Under the pieces are notes generated by a model. It worked only from the letters and a program-made list of their open reading frames with translations, was not told where the DNA came from and did no database searches. Positions 7,954 through 15,231 of a stretch of DNA of 18,766 nt are shown one piece after another; within the stretch, counting starts at the first letter, position 1, and each line of letters opens with the position of its first letter. The translations under genes and the position numbers were made by a program. The stretch is taken from the NCBI GenBank assembly GCA_002386405.1, contig DGIP01000172.1:1-18766 (forward strand). Reading direction: 5' to 3'. This DNA is from Stenotrophomonas maltophilia. Its GTDB lineage: Bacteria; Pseudomonadota; Gammaproteobacteria; Xanthomonadales; Xanthomonadaceae.

Positions 7954-7978
7954 AGCTCACGACCGTTGGTCGTGAGCC
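7951..7978 (+). repeat. SMAG/REP palindrome, right member of an inverted pair
   Basis: GGTAG leads into the stem GCTCACGACC (7955-7964), a GTT loop, and GGTCGTGAGC (7968-7977). It has the same layout as the left member in opposite orientation. The sequences flanking both GTAG tips (7887-7894 and 7949-7956) are also complementary. The pair lies between hemJ and the M28 gene, six bases past the hemJ stop. Confidence 0.87.
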
Positions 7979-7983
7979 ATCCC

Positions 7984-8439
7984 TTAAAACGGCTTGGCCA
8001 GCACCAGCCACACCACGCCGATGAACAGCACCAGCGGCAGCTCGTTGAACCAGCGCAGCGCGCGCGACGACGGCAGTACCTTGCCCTTCACCGCGCCCTT
8101 GAGCAGCCGCCCGGTCCACGAGTAATACACCAGCAGCAGCACCACCAGCCCCAGCTTGGCGTGCAGCCACCCCGCCGCGCCCGGCGCGACCATGGTCGGG
8201 AAATCCGGAATCACGCGGTAGCCCAGCCACAGCACCAGGCCCAGGATCAACGCGAAGCCGAACATCATGTGGCCGAACCTGTACAGGCGCAGGCCCATCA
8301 GCTGCAGGCGCTCCACCACCGGCAGCTGCCCCGCGGTCTCACTCAGGTTGACCAGGATCCGCGGCAGGTAGAACACCGCCGCCATCCACGCCACCACGAA
8401 CAGCAGGTGGAAGGTCTTGACCCAGTAGTAGGACTGCAT
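7984..8439 (-). CDS. hemJ: HemJ-type protoporphyrinogen oxidase (CopD/UPF0093 membrane family)
   Basis: A 151-residue integral membrane protein that in this family oxidises protoporphyrinogen IX to protoporphyrin IX, the penultimate step of haem synthesis. Four membrane helices are visible. Family signs are WVKTFHLLFVVAWMA with His11, the FYLPRILV segment, WLHAKLGLV (His93, Lys95) and a C-terminal RWFNELPLVLFIG helix ending in LAKPF. The length is typical of HemJ. The start ATG 8439 follows a GGAG site six bases away. It is divergent from the methyltransferase. The alternative label is a generic CopD-like protein; the helix pattern and motifs fit HemJ better. Confidence 0.8.
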   Translation of the reverse strand: MQSYYWVKTFHLLFVVAWMAAVFYLPRILVNLSETAGQLPVVERLQLMGLRLYRFGHMMFGFALILGLVLWLGYRVIPDFPTMVAPGAAGWLHAKLGLVVLLLVYYSWTGRLLKGAVKGKVLPSSRALRWFNELPLVLFIGVVWLVLAKPF

Positions 8440-8569
8440 GCGCTTGCTCCGGCGGCTGGCTTGGGATGTCGTTCATTCTGGCCGATTCACGCGGACAGCG
8501 CATGCGCGGCCGATTGACGCAGCGCGCTCGGCTACCATGTGCACCCACGTCCTCGACCCCTGTCCCCGC

Positions 8570-9166
8570 ATGCAGAAGACCTACGACCAGGCCTACTTCC
8601 AGCGCTGGTACCAGCCCGACCAGACCGGCGGCGCGGCGCGCCTGGCGCGCAAGGTCGCGCTGGCCGTGGCCAGTGCCGAGTACTACCTGGAACGCCCGAT
8701 CCGCAGCGTGCTGGACATCGGTGCCGGTGAAGGCGCCTGGCGCGCGCCGCTGCTCAAGCTGCGCCCGCGCGTGCAGTACATGGGCTTCGACAGCAGCGAC
8801 TATGCGGTGCAGCGCTACGGCCGCAGCCGCAACCTGCACCCGGCCCGCGTCGGCGATTTCGCCTGGCTGCGCCCGTGCGCGCCGGTGGACCTGCTGGTCT
8901 GCTCGGACGTGATGCACTACGTGCCCACCCGCGAACTGCGCCCGGCCCTGGCCGGCTTCGCCGAGCTCACCGGCGGCGTGGCGTTCCTGGAGGCGTTCAC
9001 CGCCGAGGATGAGTTCGAGGGCGACCACGAGGGCTTCCAGGCCCGCCCGGCGGCCTGGTACCGCCGCCAGCTCACCGCCGAAGGCTTTACCGCGCTGGGC
9101 TCGCACTGCTGGCTGTCACCGGCGCTGGCCGGTCATGCCGCCGCGCTCGAACGTGGCGGACGCTGA
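8570..9166 (+). CDS. Class I SAM-dependent methyltransferase
   Basis: A 198-residue soluble methyltransferase. Motif I is SVLDIGAGEG (about 46-55). The acidic end of strand 2 is GFDSSDYAV (Asp74), and the motif IV-like strand is VDLLVCSDVMHYV. The C-terminal part (HEGFQARPAAWYRRQL) is shorter than in many relatives. The substrate is unknown. The start is uncertain: ATG 8570 begins the sequence MQKTYDQAYFQRWY, which flows straight into the fold, while ATG 8537 would add 11 residues of low-complexity character. Neither has a clear Shine-Dalgarno. A TTGACG (8514-8519) and TACCAT (8533-8538) near the first ATG look more like promoter parts than coding sequence. It is a single gene, divergent from hemJ and 97 bp before phaZ. 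Confidence 0.85.
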   Translation: MQKTYDQAYFQRWYQPDQTGGAARLARKVALAVASAEYYLERPIRSVLDIGAGEGAWRAPLLKLRPRVQYMGFDSSDYAVQRYGRSRNLHPARVGDFAWLRPCAPVDLLVCSDVMHYVPTRELRPALAGFAELTGGVAFLEAFTAEDEFEGDHEGFQARPAAWYRRQLTAEGFTALGSHCWLSPALAGHAAALERGGR

Positions 9167-9263
9167 TCTCAGGCCCGATTGCGACGAATCTGCCCATTAA
9201 GGCGCTTTCGGCCCGGGTGGAGTATGCTGCGCGGCAACATAAGACCATACATATTCGGACGTC

Positions 9264-10574
9264 ATGCTCTATCAACTGCATGAATTGACCCGCAACCTGC
9301 TCGCGCCCTGGGTGCACCAGGCCCAGGCCAACGCCAAGTTCTTCGCCAACCAGGGTCACTGGTGGTCACAGATGCCCGGTGCCGACCGCCTTTCGGCGGT
9401 GAACGAGCTGTTCCATCGCATCGGCAAGGATTACGAGAAGCCCGAGTGGGGCATCAACGAAATCGAGGTCGACGGCGAGCGCGTGCCGATCGTGGTGCAC
9501 GAAGAAGTCAGCAAGCCGTTCTGCAAGCTGCTGCGCTTCAAGCGCCACAGCAACGAAGCCGACCAGCTCAACACCATGCTCAACCAGCCGTTCGTGCTGG
9601 TGGTGGCGCCGCTGTCGGGCCACCACGCCACGCTGCTGCGCGACACCGTGCGCACCCTGCTGCGCGACCACCGCGTGTATGTCACCGACTGGGTGGACGC
9701 GCGCATGGTGCCCGGCAGCGAAGGCGAGTTCAGCCTGGACGATTACATCGCGTACGTGCAGGAATTCATCCGCCACCTCGGTGCGGAGAAACTGCACGTG
9801 GTCAGCGTGTGCCAGCCGACCGTGCCGGTGCTGGCCGCCGTTTCGCTGATGGCCAGCCGCGGTGAAACCACGCCGCGTTCGCTGGTGATGATGGGCGGCC
9901 CGATCGATGCGCGCTGCAGCCCGACCGCGGTCAACAACCTGGCCACCCAGAACCCGCTGTCGTGGTTCGAGAACAACGTCATCCACACCGTGCCACCGGG
10001 TTACCCGGGCGCGGGCCGCCGCGTGTACCCGGGCTTCCTGCAGCACGCCGGGTTCCTGTCGATGAACCCGAGCCGGCACTTCAGTTCGCACTGGGATTTC
10101 TATGCCGACCTGGTCAAGGGCGACATGGAAGATGCCGATGCGCACCGCCGTTTCTACGACGAATACAACGCAGTGCTGGACATGCCGGCGCGCTACTACC
10201 TGGACACGATCCGCGTGGTCTTCCAGGAATTCCTGCTGCCGCGCGGCGAGTGGTATGTGCAGGGTGAGCTGGTGGATCCCGGCGCGATCACCGGCACCGC
10301 GCTGCTGAGCATCGAAGGCGAGCTGGACGATATCGCCGGGCTGGGCCAGACCGAAGCGGCGCAGGAACTGTGCACCGGCATTCCGGCTGCGCGCCGTGAG
10401 CACTTCGTGGTCGAGGGCGCCGGCCACTACGGTATCTTCAGCGGCCGCCGCTGGCGCGAAACGGTGTACCCGAAGGTGCGCGATTTCTTCGCCGCCAATG
10501 CGCAGGCCGCGGCGAAGCCGAAGAAGGCGGCCAAGGCCAGCAACGTCACCCCGATCCGCAAGAAGGCGGGGTAA
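9264..10574 (+). CDS. phaZ: Intracellular polyhydroxybutyrate depolymerase
   Basis: A 436-residue cytoplasmic enzyme that breaks down stored poly(3-hydroxybutyrate) granules. It has an alpha/beta-hydrolase fold with a cysteine nucleophile in VVSVCQPTVP at Cys183, followed by Asp355 in SIEGELDD and His388 in VEGAGHYG. These positions equal the Cys-Asp-His triad I recall for Ralstonia eutropha PhaZ1. Other family blocks are VAPLSGHHATLLRDTV, YVTDWVDARMVP and MGGPIDARCSPTAVN. There is no signal peptide, as expected for the intracellular class. The C-terminus is a Lys/Ala-rich tail (about 414-436) that could contact DNA, granule surfaces or nothing. The start ATG 9264 has only a weak CGGA site. 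No PHA synthase gene lies in the window. Confidence 0.92.
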   Translation: MLYQLHELTRNLLAPWVHQAQANAKFFANQGHWWSQMPGADRLSAVNELFHRIGKDYEKPEWGINEIEVDGERVPIVVHEEVSKPFCKLLRFKRHSNEADQLNTMLNQPFVLVVAPLSGHHATLLRDTVRTLLRDHRVYVTDWVDARMVPGSEGEFSLDDYIAYVQEFIRHLGAEKLHVVSVCQPTVPVLAAVSLMASRGETTPRSLVMMGGPIDARCSPTAVNNLATQNPLSWFENNVIHTVPPGYPGAGRRVYPGFLQHAGFLSMNPSRHFSSHWDFYADLVKGDMEDADAHRRFYDEYNAVLDMPARYYLDTIRVVFQEFLLPRGEWYVQGELVDPGAITGTALLSIEGELDDIAGLGQTEAAQELCTGIPAARREHFVVEGAGHYGIFSGRRWRETVYPKVRDFFAANAQAAAKPKKAAKASNVTPIRKKAG

Positions 10575-10577
10575 CCC

Positions 10578-10604
10578 GGTATCGACCAACGGTCGATACC
10601 TACC
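10578..10604 (-). repeat. SMAG/REP palindrome, left member of a second inverted pair
   Basis: The stem GGTATCGACC (10578-10587) pairs with GGTCGATACC (10591-10600) around an AAC loop, followed by TACC, the reverse of GGTAG. It starts four bases after the phaZ stop. Confidence 0.87.
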
Positions 10605-10629
10605 GTTGTGGGTGACGCCGCGCACAACC

Positions 10630-10656
10630 GGTAGGTGACGACCGTTGGTCGTCACC
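10630..10656 (+). repeat. SMAG/REP palindrome, right member of the second pair
   Basis: GGTAG, then GGTGACGACC (10634-10643), a GTT loop, and GGTCGTCACC (10647-10656). The spacer ends are also complementary (CTACC-GTTGTG at 10600-10610 and CACAAC-CGGTAG at 10623-10634), so the whole 79-bp pair can fold as one structure. It fills the gap between the convergent phaZ and HAAS-protein genes, where no other terminator is visible. Confidence 0.87.
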
Positions 10657-10664
10657 TCCGAAAC

Positions 10665-11681
10665 TTACAGGCGCACCAGCAGGTGCTTGGCCATCTGTCC
10701 GTGCAGGTGGCCGATGACGCGCGCCAGGTGCATGGTGCAGAACAGGATCACCACGCCCAGTACCGCCAGCGCCGGGGTGGCCCACAGCGGCAGCACCACC
10801 AGTTCGCTTTCGAAGTACAGGCTCGGCGCGCCCAACGCGAACATCGAAGCGACCGGCGCCCAGATGAAGACCAGCGACACGGTGAGCAGGGTGACCGCCA
10901 CAGTGAAGTAGATGATGCCCAGCGGCAGCATCAGCATGAAATACAGCATCGTCAGCCAGGTGCGTCCATCGGTGAACATGTCGCCGATGCGCTGCAGCCA
11001 GCTGCGGCTGCGGTCTGCGTAACGCGGCCGGCGCGGCATGCGCTCGCCCAGCAGTACTTCCACCAGCCGCCCTTCCAGCAGCGCCAGCCCACGCACCGAG
11101 CCGAAGAACAGCACCGTGAGCGGAATGCCGATGATCAGGATCAGCAGCCCCAGCGACAGCGACAGGCCGGTGATCACCCAGGTGAAGAAGAAGATGCCGG
11201 TCGCCAGCGACAGCAGCATGTAGAACAGCGCGCCGTACGTGCGCGGTTCCAGCGCCACGCCGAAGAAGCGTGCCAGCGCCGAGCGATGCGGCGGCGGCAC
11301 CCGATCGCTTGGCGGCGCTTCGCTCCCCGCTGCTGCCGTGGCGGCTGCAACACCCGGTGCCACCTGCGCCGGCACCACCCGGGCGATCGGCCGCACGCTG
11401 GCACTGGGGGTGCGCAGCGCGCGGTTCACGGTGATTTCGGTTTCGCGGTAGATCTCAGCCACTTCCTCGGGTGCGCCATAGCTGCCGGCCACGTCGGCAA
11501 TCACCTCGGCTTCGCTGCGCCCGGGCTGGGCGGCCAGCTCCGAACGCAGGTATTCCTCGGCGTCGTACAACGCGTCCTGCACCATCGCCGGGTCGGCGTC
11601 GTGCAGGGCCGCGCGCAGCTGCGCCAGGTACTGCCCGATGGTGGTGGGCAGGCCACCGCCCCTCATGCTTTCTTCGTTCAT
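10665..11681 (-). CDS. HAAS-domain / putative sensor membrane protein
   Basis: A 338-residue inner-membrane protein. The N-terminal 85 residues form a helical HAAS/DUF1700-type module, with IGQYLAQLRAAL and DAEEYLRSELAAQPGRSEAEV followed by GSYGAPEEVAE. A flexible Ala/Pro-rich linker covers about 90-135. Hydrophobic helices follow in pairs at about 150-200, 243-280 and 293-318, resembling the membrane 'sensor' domain found next to PadR regulators. The start ATG 11681 has a GGAAGGGG site seven bases away and shares a four-base ATGA overlap with the padR stop. A second in-frame ATG at 11666 lacks this support. HAAS proteins encoded with padR are thought to signal in membrane or envelope responses. 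The exact role is unknown. Confidence 0.82.
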   Translation of the reverse strand: MNEESMRGGGLPTTIGQYLAQLRAALHDADPAMVQDALYDAEEYLRSELAAQPGRSEAEVIADVAGSYGAPEEVAEIYRETEITVNRALRTPSASVRPIARVVPAQVAPGVAAATAAAGSEAPPSDRVPPPHRSALARFFGVALEPRTYGALFYMLLSLATGIFFFTWVITGLSLSLGLLILIIGIPLTVLFFGSVRGLALLEGRLVEVLLGERMPRRPRYADRSRSWLQRIGDMFTDGRTWLTMLYFMLMLPLGIIYFTVAVTLLTVSLVFIWAPVASMFALGAPSLYFESELVVLPLWATPALAVLGVVILFCTMHLARVIGHLHGQMAKHLLVRL

Positions 11682-12043
11682 TGCAGTACCCCTTCCAGCA
11701 CGGAATCAACGGAATCTCGGGTGGCACGCCAGGCCTGGGTCCACTGCTCCAGCACCTGCCGGCCGCGCTCATTGATGCGGTAGTAACGTCGCGGTGGCCC
11801 GGCCACCGACGGTTCAATCTGGCTTTCCAGCAGCCCGGCCCCTTCCAGGTTGCGCAGCACCGGGTACAGCGCACTCTGCTTGCCGCTCAGCACGCCCTCC
11901 CCGACCCGCTCCAGCTCCTTGGCGATCAGGTAGCCGTACAGCGGCTCGCCGGTCCGCGCCAGCACCGCCAGCAGGGCCAGCGAGACCGTTCCGGCGCTGA
12001 GCTCCTTCTGGAACTTCTTCAGGTGGGCCTCGTGGTCGCTCAT
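11678..12043 (-). CDS. PadR family transcriptional regulator
   Basis: A 121-residue winged-helix regulator. Family features: a helical start, SLALLAVLARTGEPLYGYLIAKEL (recognition region), the basic-acidic SALYPVLRNLEGAGLLES block, the wing VAGPPRRYYRINERG, and a C-terminal dimerisation helix (QWTQAWRATRDSV). The start ATG 12043 has a strong GGAGG site six bases away. It is the first gene of a two-gene operon and its stop overlaps the start of the HAAS protein. PadR repressors commonly control their own operon. A perfect palindrome at 12071-12080 lies 28 bp upstream and is the natural operator candidate. Confidence 0.93.
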   Translation of the reverse strand: MSDHEAHLKKFQKELSAGTVSLALLAVLARTGEPLYGYLIAKELERVGEGVLSGKQSALYPVLRNLEGAGLLESQIEPSVAGPPRRYYRINERGRQVLEQWTQAWRATRDSVDSVLEGVLQ

Positions 12044-12070
12044 GACCGTCCTCCAGCTAGCGTGGAGTCA

Positions 12071-12080
12071 ACACTAGTGT
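12071..12080. promoter_or_regulatory. Candidate PadR operator upstream of padR
   Basis: A perfect 10-bp palindrome, ACACTAGTGT, is flanked on both sides by AGTCA (12066-12070 and 12083-12087). It sits in the 151-bp region between divergent padR and the cyclophilin gene. Found by eye; it is not the classic ATGT-N8-ACAT PadR box. Confidence 0.35.
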
Positions 12081-12194
12081 GAAGTCAGCTATAGCGAACG
12101 TGCCGTTAGTCACCCTGCCGGCGGACAGGGGGCGGACTGGCGGCCGGCGCCGCGCTTCGCGCAGAATCGGGGATCGTTCATCCGGGGGTCCACC

Positions 12195-13094
12195 ATGTCG
12201 CCACGCCGTCCTGCCCTGCTCGCGCTTGCCCTTTCCTGCCTGCTGCCGGGCGTTGCCACGGCGGCCACGCCCTACCGCAGCGCGCAGCAGATCCTGGAGG
12301 CATCGCCGGCCAGCGACTGGCGCACGCCCGACCCGGACAACCTGCTGGTGATGAAGCTGGATGCCGGTGAGGTGCTCATCGAGCTGGCCCCGGCCTTCGC
12401 GCCGCAGCACGTGGCCAACATCCAGACCCTGGCCCATGAGCATTTCTGGGACGGCGAAAGCATCTACCGCGCGCAGGACAACTTCGTGGTGCAGTTCGGT
12501 GATGCCGATGCCGATGACGCGGCCAAGGCCAAGCCGCTGGGCAGCGCCAAGCGCAAGCTGCCGGCCGAGTTCCAGCGCGACAGCAGGGGCCTGAAGGTGA
12601 GCCTGCTGCCGGACCGCGACGGCTGGGCCGAGCGCACCGGCTTCGTGGACGGTTTCGCGGTGGGCCAGGACACGAAGGACGGCAAGACCTGGCTGGCGCA
12701 CTGCTACGGCGCGCTGGGTGCCGGCCGCAACAACGAGGAAGACAGCAGCATCGGCGCCGAGCTGTACGTGGTCACCGGCCAGTCGCCGCGCCAGCTGGAC
12801 CGCAACATCACCGTGGTGGGTCGGGTGCTCAAGGGCATGGAACTGCTCAGCGCGCTGCCGCGCGGACCGGCCCCGATGGGCTTCTACGCCGACCCGGGGC
12901 AGCGCACCGCGATCCGCTCGATCCAGCGGGTGAGCGACCTGCCGGACGCGCAGCGGCCCACGCTGCAGGTGCTGCGTACCGATTCGAAGACCTTCGCCGA
13001 TACCGTCGAAGCACGGCGCAACCGCGTGGATGACTTCTACAAGCGCGCCGCCGGCCATATCGACCTGTGCAACATCCCCGTGCCAGTGCGGTAA
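12195..13094 (+). CDS. Periplasmic cyclophilin-type peptidylprolyl isomerase
   Basis: A 299-residue protein that isomerises Xaa-Pro bonds during folding of exported proteins. A Sec signal peptide ([19 protein letters not shown]...) should be cleaved near residue 23-24 (VATA-ATP). The cyclophilin fold runs from about 50 to 250: [41 protein letters not shown], a long insert (about 105-160), [12 protein letters not shown] and [25 protein letters not shown]. The [13 protein letters not shown] segment holds the usual Arg and the Phe/Gln motif of the active site. A C-terminal extension (about 250-299) follows. ATG 12195 has a G-rich site (GGGGG) upstream. It is divergent from padR and convergent with the EamA transporter, with only 16 bp between stops and no terminator seen there. 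Confidence 0.92.
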   Translation: MSPRRPALLALALSCLLPGVATAATPYRSAQQILEASPASDWRTPDPDNLLVMKLDAGEVLIELAPAFAPQHVANIQTLAHEHFWDGESIYRAQDNFVVQFGDADADDAAKAKPLGSAKRKLPAEFQRDSRGLKVSLLPDRDGWAERTGFVDGFAVGQDTKDGKTWLAHCYGALGAGRNNEEDSSIGAELYVVTGQSPRQLDRNITVVGRVLKGMELLSALPRGPAPMGFYADPGQRTAIRSIQRVSDLPDAQRPTLQVLRTDSKTFADTVEARRNRVDDFYKRAAGHIDLCNIPVPVR

Positions 13095-13110
13095 TGGATC
13101 TCGCGTCGCG

Positions 13111-13992
13111 TCAGCGCTTCTGGCTGGCGGCGACGCTGCCGAGGATCAACGCGCCGGCGACCACCATCGCCCAGGTCACCGGCTCGCCCAGGAACAGCCA
13201 GGCGAACAGCGCGCCGAACATCGGCACCAGGTAGGTCACGGTGGAAGCACGCGCCGGGCCGATGCGCGCGATGAGGCGGTAGAACATCAGGAAGGCGAAG
13301 CCGGTGCAGACCACGCCCAGCGCGATCGCGCAGGCCCACGACACGGCGGGTATCGGCGCGTCAGGCCAGTGGGTCAGCGCCAGCGGCAGCATCAGCAACG
13401 CCGCGCTGCCCAGCGTGGCGCCGGCCGACGCCGCCGGCGGCAGCCCGGTCATGTGGCGCTTGACCAGGTTCACGCCCAATCCGTACAGCAGCGCGGCCAG
13501 CGAACCGGCAATCACCGCCGCACCAATGCTCAACCCGGACACCTTGGCCGTGGCCAGCACCACCACGCCACCGAAGCCGACCAGCAGCGCGATCGCGCGG
13601 CGCATGCCGATCTTCTCGCCGAAGAACAGGAACGCGATCAGCGCGGCAAACAGCACGGTCATCGCGTTGCAGATCGCCCCGATCGCCGCCGGTGCGCGCT
13701 GCGCGGCCCAGGCGAACAGCACGAACGGAATGGCGGAGTTGATCAGGCCGATCGGCACCAGCCACAGCCAGCGCCTTGCCGGGAACTGCGCGCGTGCCTG
13801 CCAGAGGAACGGCAGCAGCACCAGCGCGCCCAGCAGCAGCCGCACTTCCACCAGCGCATAGGGGCCGAACGACGGCACCGCCACGCGCATGAACAGGAAC
13901 GAGCACCCCCAGATCGCACCCAGCACGGTCAACTCCAGCGGGGTGCGCCAGTCGCGCTCGATCGCCCCCGCACTCACCGGCGCGCCGCTCAC
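13111..13992 (-). CDS. EamA/DMT family transporter
   Basis: A 293-residue inner-membrane transporter of the drug/metabolite superfamily with ten predicted helices in two EamA repeats. The first repeat starts at LELTVLGAIWGCSFLFMRVA and ends at FLFFGEKIGMRRAIALLVGFGG. The second ends at FAWLFLGEPVTWAMVVAGA. These FFGE/FLGEP endings are typical. Members export amino acids or metabolites; the substrate is unknown here. No in-frame ATG fits, so a GTG start is likely: 13992 (VSGAPVSAG...) is my choice, with 13977 possible. The frame stays open far upstream, but that part is antisense to the LysR gene. It is divergent from LysR, which probably controls it. Confidence 0.9.
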   Translation of the reverse strand: MSGAPVSAGAIERDWRTPLELTVLGAIWGCSFLFMRVAVPSFGPYALVEVRLLLGALVLLPFLWQARAQFPARRWLWLVPIGLINSAIPFVLFAWAAQRAPAAIGAICNAMTVLFAALIAFLFFGEKIGMRRAIALLVGFGGVVVLATAKVSGLSIGAAVIAGSLAALLYGLGVNLVKRHMTGLPPAASAGATLGSAALLMLPLALTHWPDAPIPAVSWACAIALGVVCTGFAFLMFYRLIARIGPARASTVTYLVPMFGALFAWLFLGEPVTWAMVVAGALILGSVAASQKR

Positions 13993-14130
13993 GGGCGGCC
14001 CCCGGCACGGCAGGAACAGGCGGCGACGGCAACGGGGACGGGCAGCAACATGGCGCGGGCTCCAGGAATCAGACACGCAGCATCTACCTGCCGCGAGGCC
14101 CCGACAAGCGCGTAGTATCCCTGCAAGCCA

Positions 14131-14143
14131 CAAATATGATTTG
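14131..14143. promoter_or_regulatory. Candidate LysR binding site between LysR and EamA genes
   Basis: CAAAT-ATG-ATTTG is a perfect inverted repeat in the 160-bp divergent region, nine bases before the LysR ATG. LysR proteins bind dyads of roughly this size, and they often repress their own gene from such sites. Inference from position and symmetry only. Confidence 0.35.
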
Positions 14144-14152
14144 GGTCTCGCC

Positions 14153-15127
14153 ATGATCCTGCGCCCTGCCCTGCTGCCCGCGCTGGGGGTGTTCGCGGTT
14201 GCCGCGCGCCACCAGAATTTCGCCCATGCCGCCGAGGAGCTGCACCTCACCGCCAGCGCGGTCAGCCACCACGTGCGGCGGCTGGAATCGCTGCTGGGCA
14301 CGGTGCTGTTCCAGCGCCACGCCCGTGGGGTGCGCCTGACCGCCGAGGGCCGCCAGCTGGCCGATGCCGCGGCAGCCGCCCTGAGCGACATCAACGCGGT
14401 GGCCGGCAACCTGCATCCGCAGGCCGATGTGGTGCCGCTGCGGATCACCACCCTGCGCTCCCTGTCGTACTGCTGGCTGGTGCCTCGGTTGCCGCGTTTC
14501 ACCCGTCTGCACCCGCGCATGCGCATCGAGCTGCAGACCAGCAGCGAACTGGTGCGCTTCGACGAGAACGGGCCGGAACTGGGCATCCGCTACGGGCTGG
14601 GCCAGTGGCCGGGCCTGGCCGCCCACCACCTGATGGACGACGAGCTGTGCCCGGTGGCATCACCGGCCCTGCCCGGGGTGTCGGCGCTGCGCGAGCCCGC
14701 GCAGATCGCCACGCTGCCGCTGGTCAGCGACATGTCGCCACAGGGCTGGCGCGACTGGTTCCGCGCTGCCGGGGTGCGCGGACTGGACCTGACCGCGCAG
14801 CACATCTTCAGCGACAGCACCGATGCGATGCGCGCGGCGGTGTATGGCATCGGCGCGGTGCTGGCGCGCAAGCACATCGCCCAGCCGTACCTGCAGCGCT
14901 ACGAACTGGTGCGCCTGCCCGGGCCGGCGTTGAAGGCACGGTACGCGTACTACATCGTGCACGCCGAGCATCGGCCACTCAGCCCGACGGCGGTGGCATT
15001 CATGGACTGGCTCAAGCGCGAAGCCCAGGACGAACGCACGCCGGTACCGGCGTTGCCGGATGAACTGATGAACCGGCCTCACGGTGAAACGCCTCACGAC
15101 GAAACGCCTCACGACCAACGGTCGTGA
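14153..15127 (+). CDS. LysR family transcriptional regulator (GcvA-like) with a repeat-derived C-terminus
   Basis: A 324-residue regulator. The winged-helix N-terminus reads FAVAARHQNFAHAAEELHL, TASAVSHHVRRLESLLG, LFQRHARGVRLTAEG (about 13-64), close to the GcvA-like group. The effector domain follows (about 90-300). The start ATG 14153 matches the family start; the frame is open earlier but that part is antisense to the transporter. The last 17 residues are unusual: PHGET-PHDET-PHDQR-S, made by three 15-bp repeats (15076-15120). The final repeat lies inside a SMAG palindrome whose right arm contains the TGA stop. The natural domain probably ends near residue 300-305. The divergent EamA gene is the likely target. 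A terminator follows at 15135. Confidence 0.92.
   Translation: MILRPALLPALGVFAVAARHQNFAHAAEELHLTASAVSHHVRRLESLLGTVLFQRHARGVRLTAEGRQLADAAAAALSDINAVAGNLHPQADVVPLRITTLRSLSYCWLVPRLPRFTRLHPRMRIELQTSSELVRFDENGPELGIRYGLGQWPGLAAHHLMDDELCPVASPALPGVSALREPAQIATLPLVSDMSPQGWRDWFRAAGVRGLDLTAQHIFSDSTDAMRAAVYGIGAVLARKHIAQPYLQRYELVRLPGPALKARYAYYIVHAEHRPLSPTAVAFMDWLKREAQDERTPVPALPDELMNRPHGETPHDETPHDQRS
15076..15120 (+). repeat. Three in-frame 15-bp tandem repeats at the LysR 3' end
   Basis: Units GCCTCACGGTGAAAC (15076-15090), GCCTCACGACGAAAC (15091-15105) and GCCTCACGACCAACG (15106-15120) differ at a few bases. The third merges into the SMAG palindrome. Each unit encodes five residues, PH(G/D)(E/Q)(T/R). Confidence 0.85.
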
Positions 15128-15133
15128 GCTACC
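15107..15133 (-). repeat. SMAG/REP palindrome overlapping the LysR stop codon
   Basis: The stem CTCACGACC (15108-15116) pairs with GGTCGTGAG (15120-15128) around an AAC loop, followed by CTACC, the reverse of GGTAG. On the minus strand it matches the element at 7951-7976 base for base over 26 positions. The LysR TGA lies in its right arm at 15125-15127. Confidence 0.88.
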
Positions 15134-15134
15134 C

Positions 15135-15183
15135 GCGGGTGAATGTCGCCCGACCGGGGGCCGGGCAACATTCACCCGCTTTT
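15135..15183 (+). terminator. Rho-independent terminator after LysR
   Basis: A 12-bp stem (15135-15146 with 15168-15179) is extended by GCCCG/CGGGC (15148-15152 and 15162-15166) after one mismatch. The loop is G+C-rich and a short TTTT run follows (15180-15183). The T-run is short, so termination may be moderate. Confidence 0.75.
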
Positions 15184-15231
15184 GCCCGGCGCATCGCTAC
15201 GGTGGAATCCCCACTCCCACGAGACCTTCCC

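Noticed and set aside
6318..7955. Long plus-strand open frame (545 codons) opposite the M28 peptidase
   Set aside because: It is antisense to a gene with all M28 metal ligands. Its translation is low-complexity His/Arg/Val-rich, typical of a shadow frame in G+C-rich DNA.
9366..10655. Minus-strand open frame opposite phaZ
   Set aside because: It includes the SMAG pair and is antisense to a gene with an intact catalytic triad.
10635..11783. Plus-strand open frame opposite the HAAS protein and padR
   Set aside because: A shadow frame rich in His/Gln/Arg, with no ribosome site.
13030..14115. Plus-strand open frame opposite the EamA transporter
   Set aside because: Same shadow character. The minus strand encodes ten clear membrane helices.
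13993..14586. N-terminal extension of the EamA frame over the LysR gene
   Set aside because: The added 198 residues are Arg/Ser-rich, lack family similarity and are antisense to the LysR DNA-binding domain.
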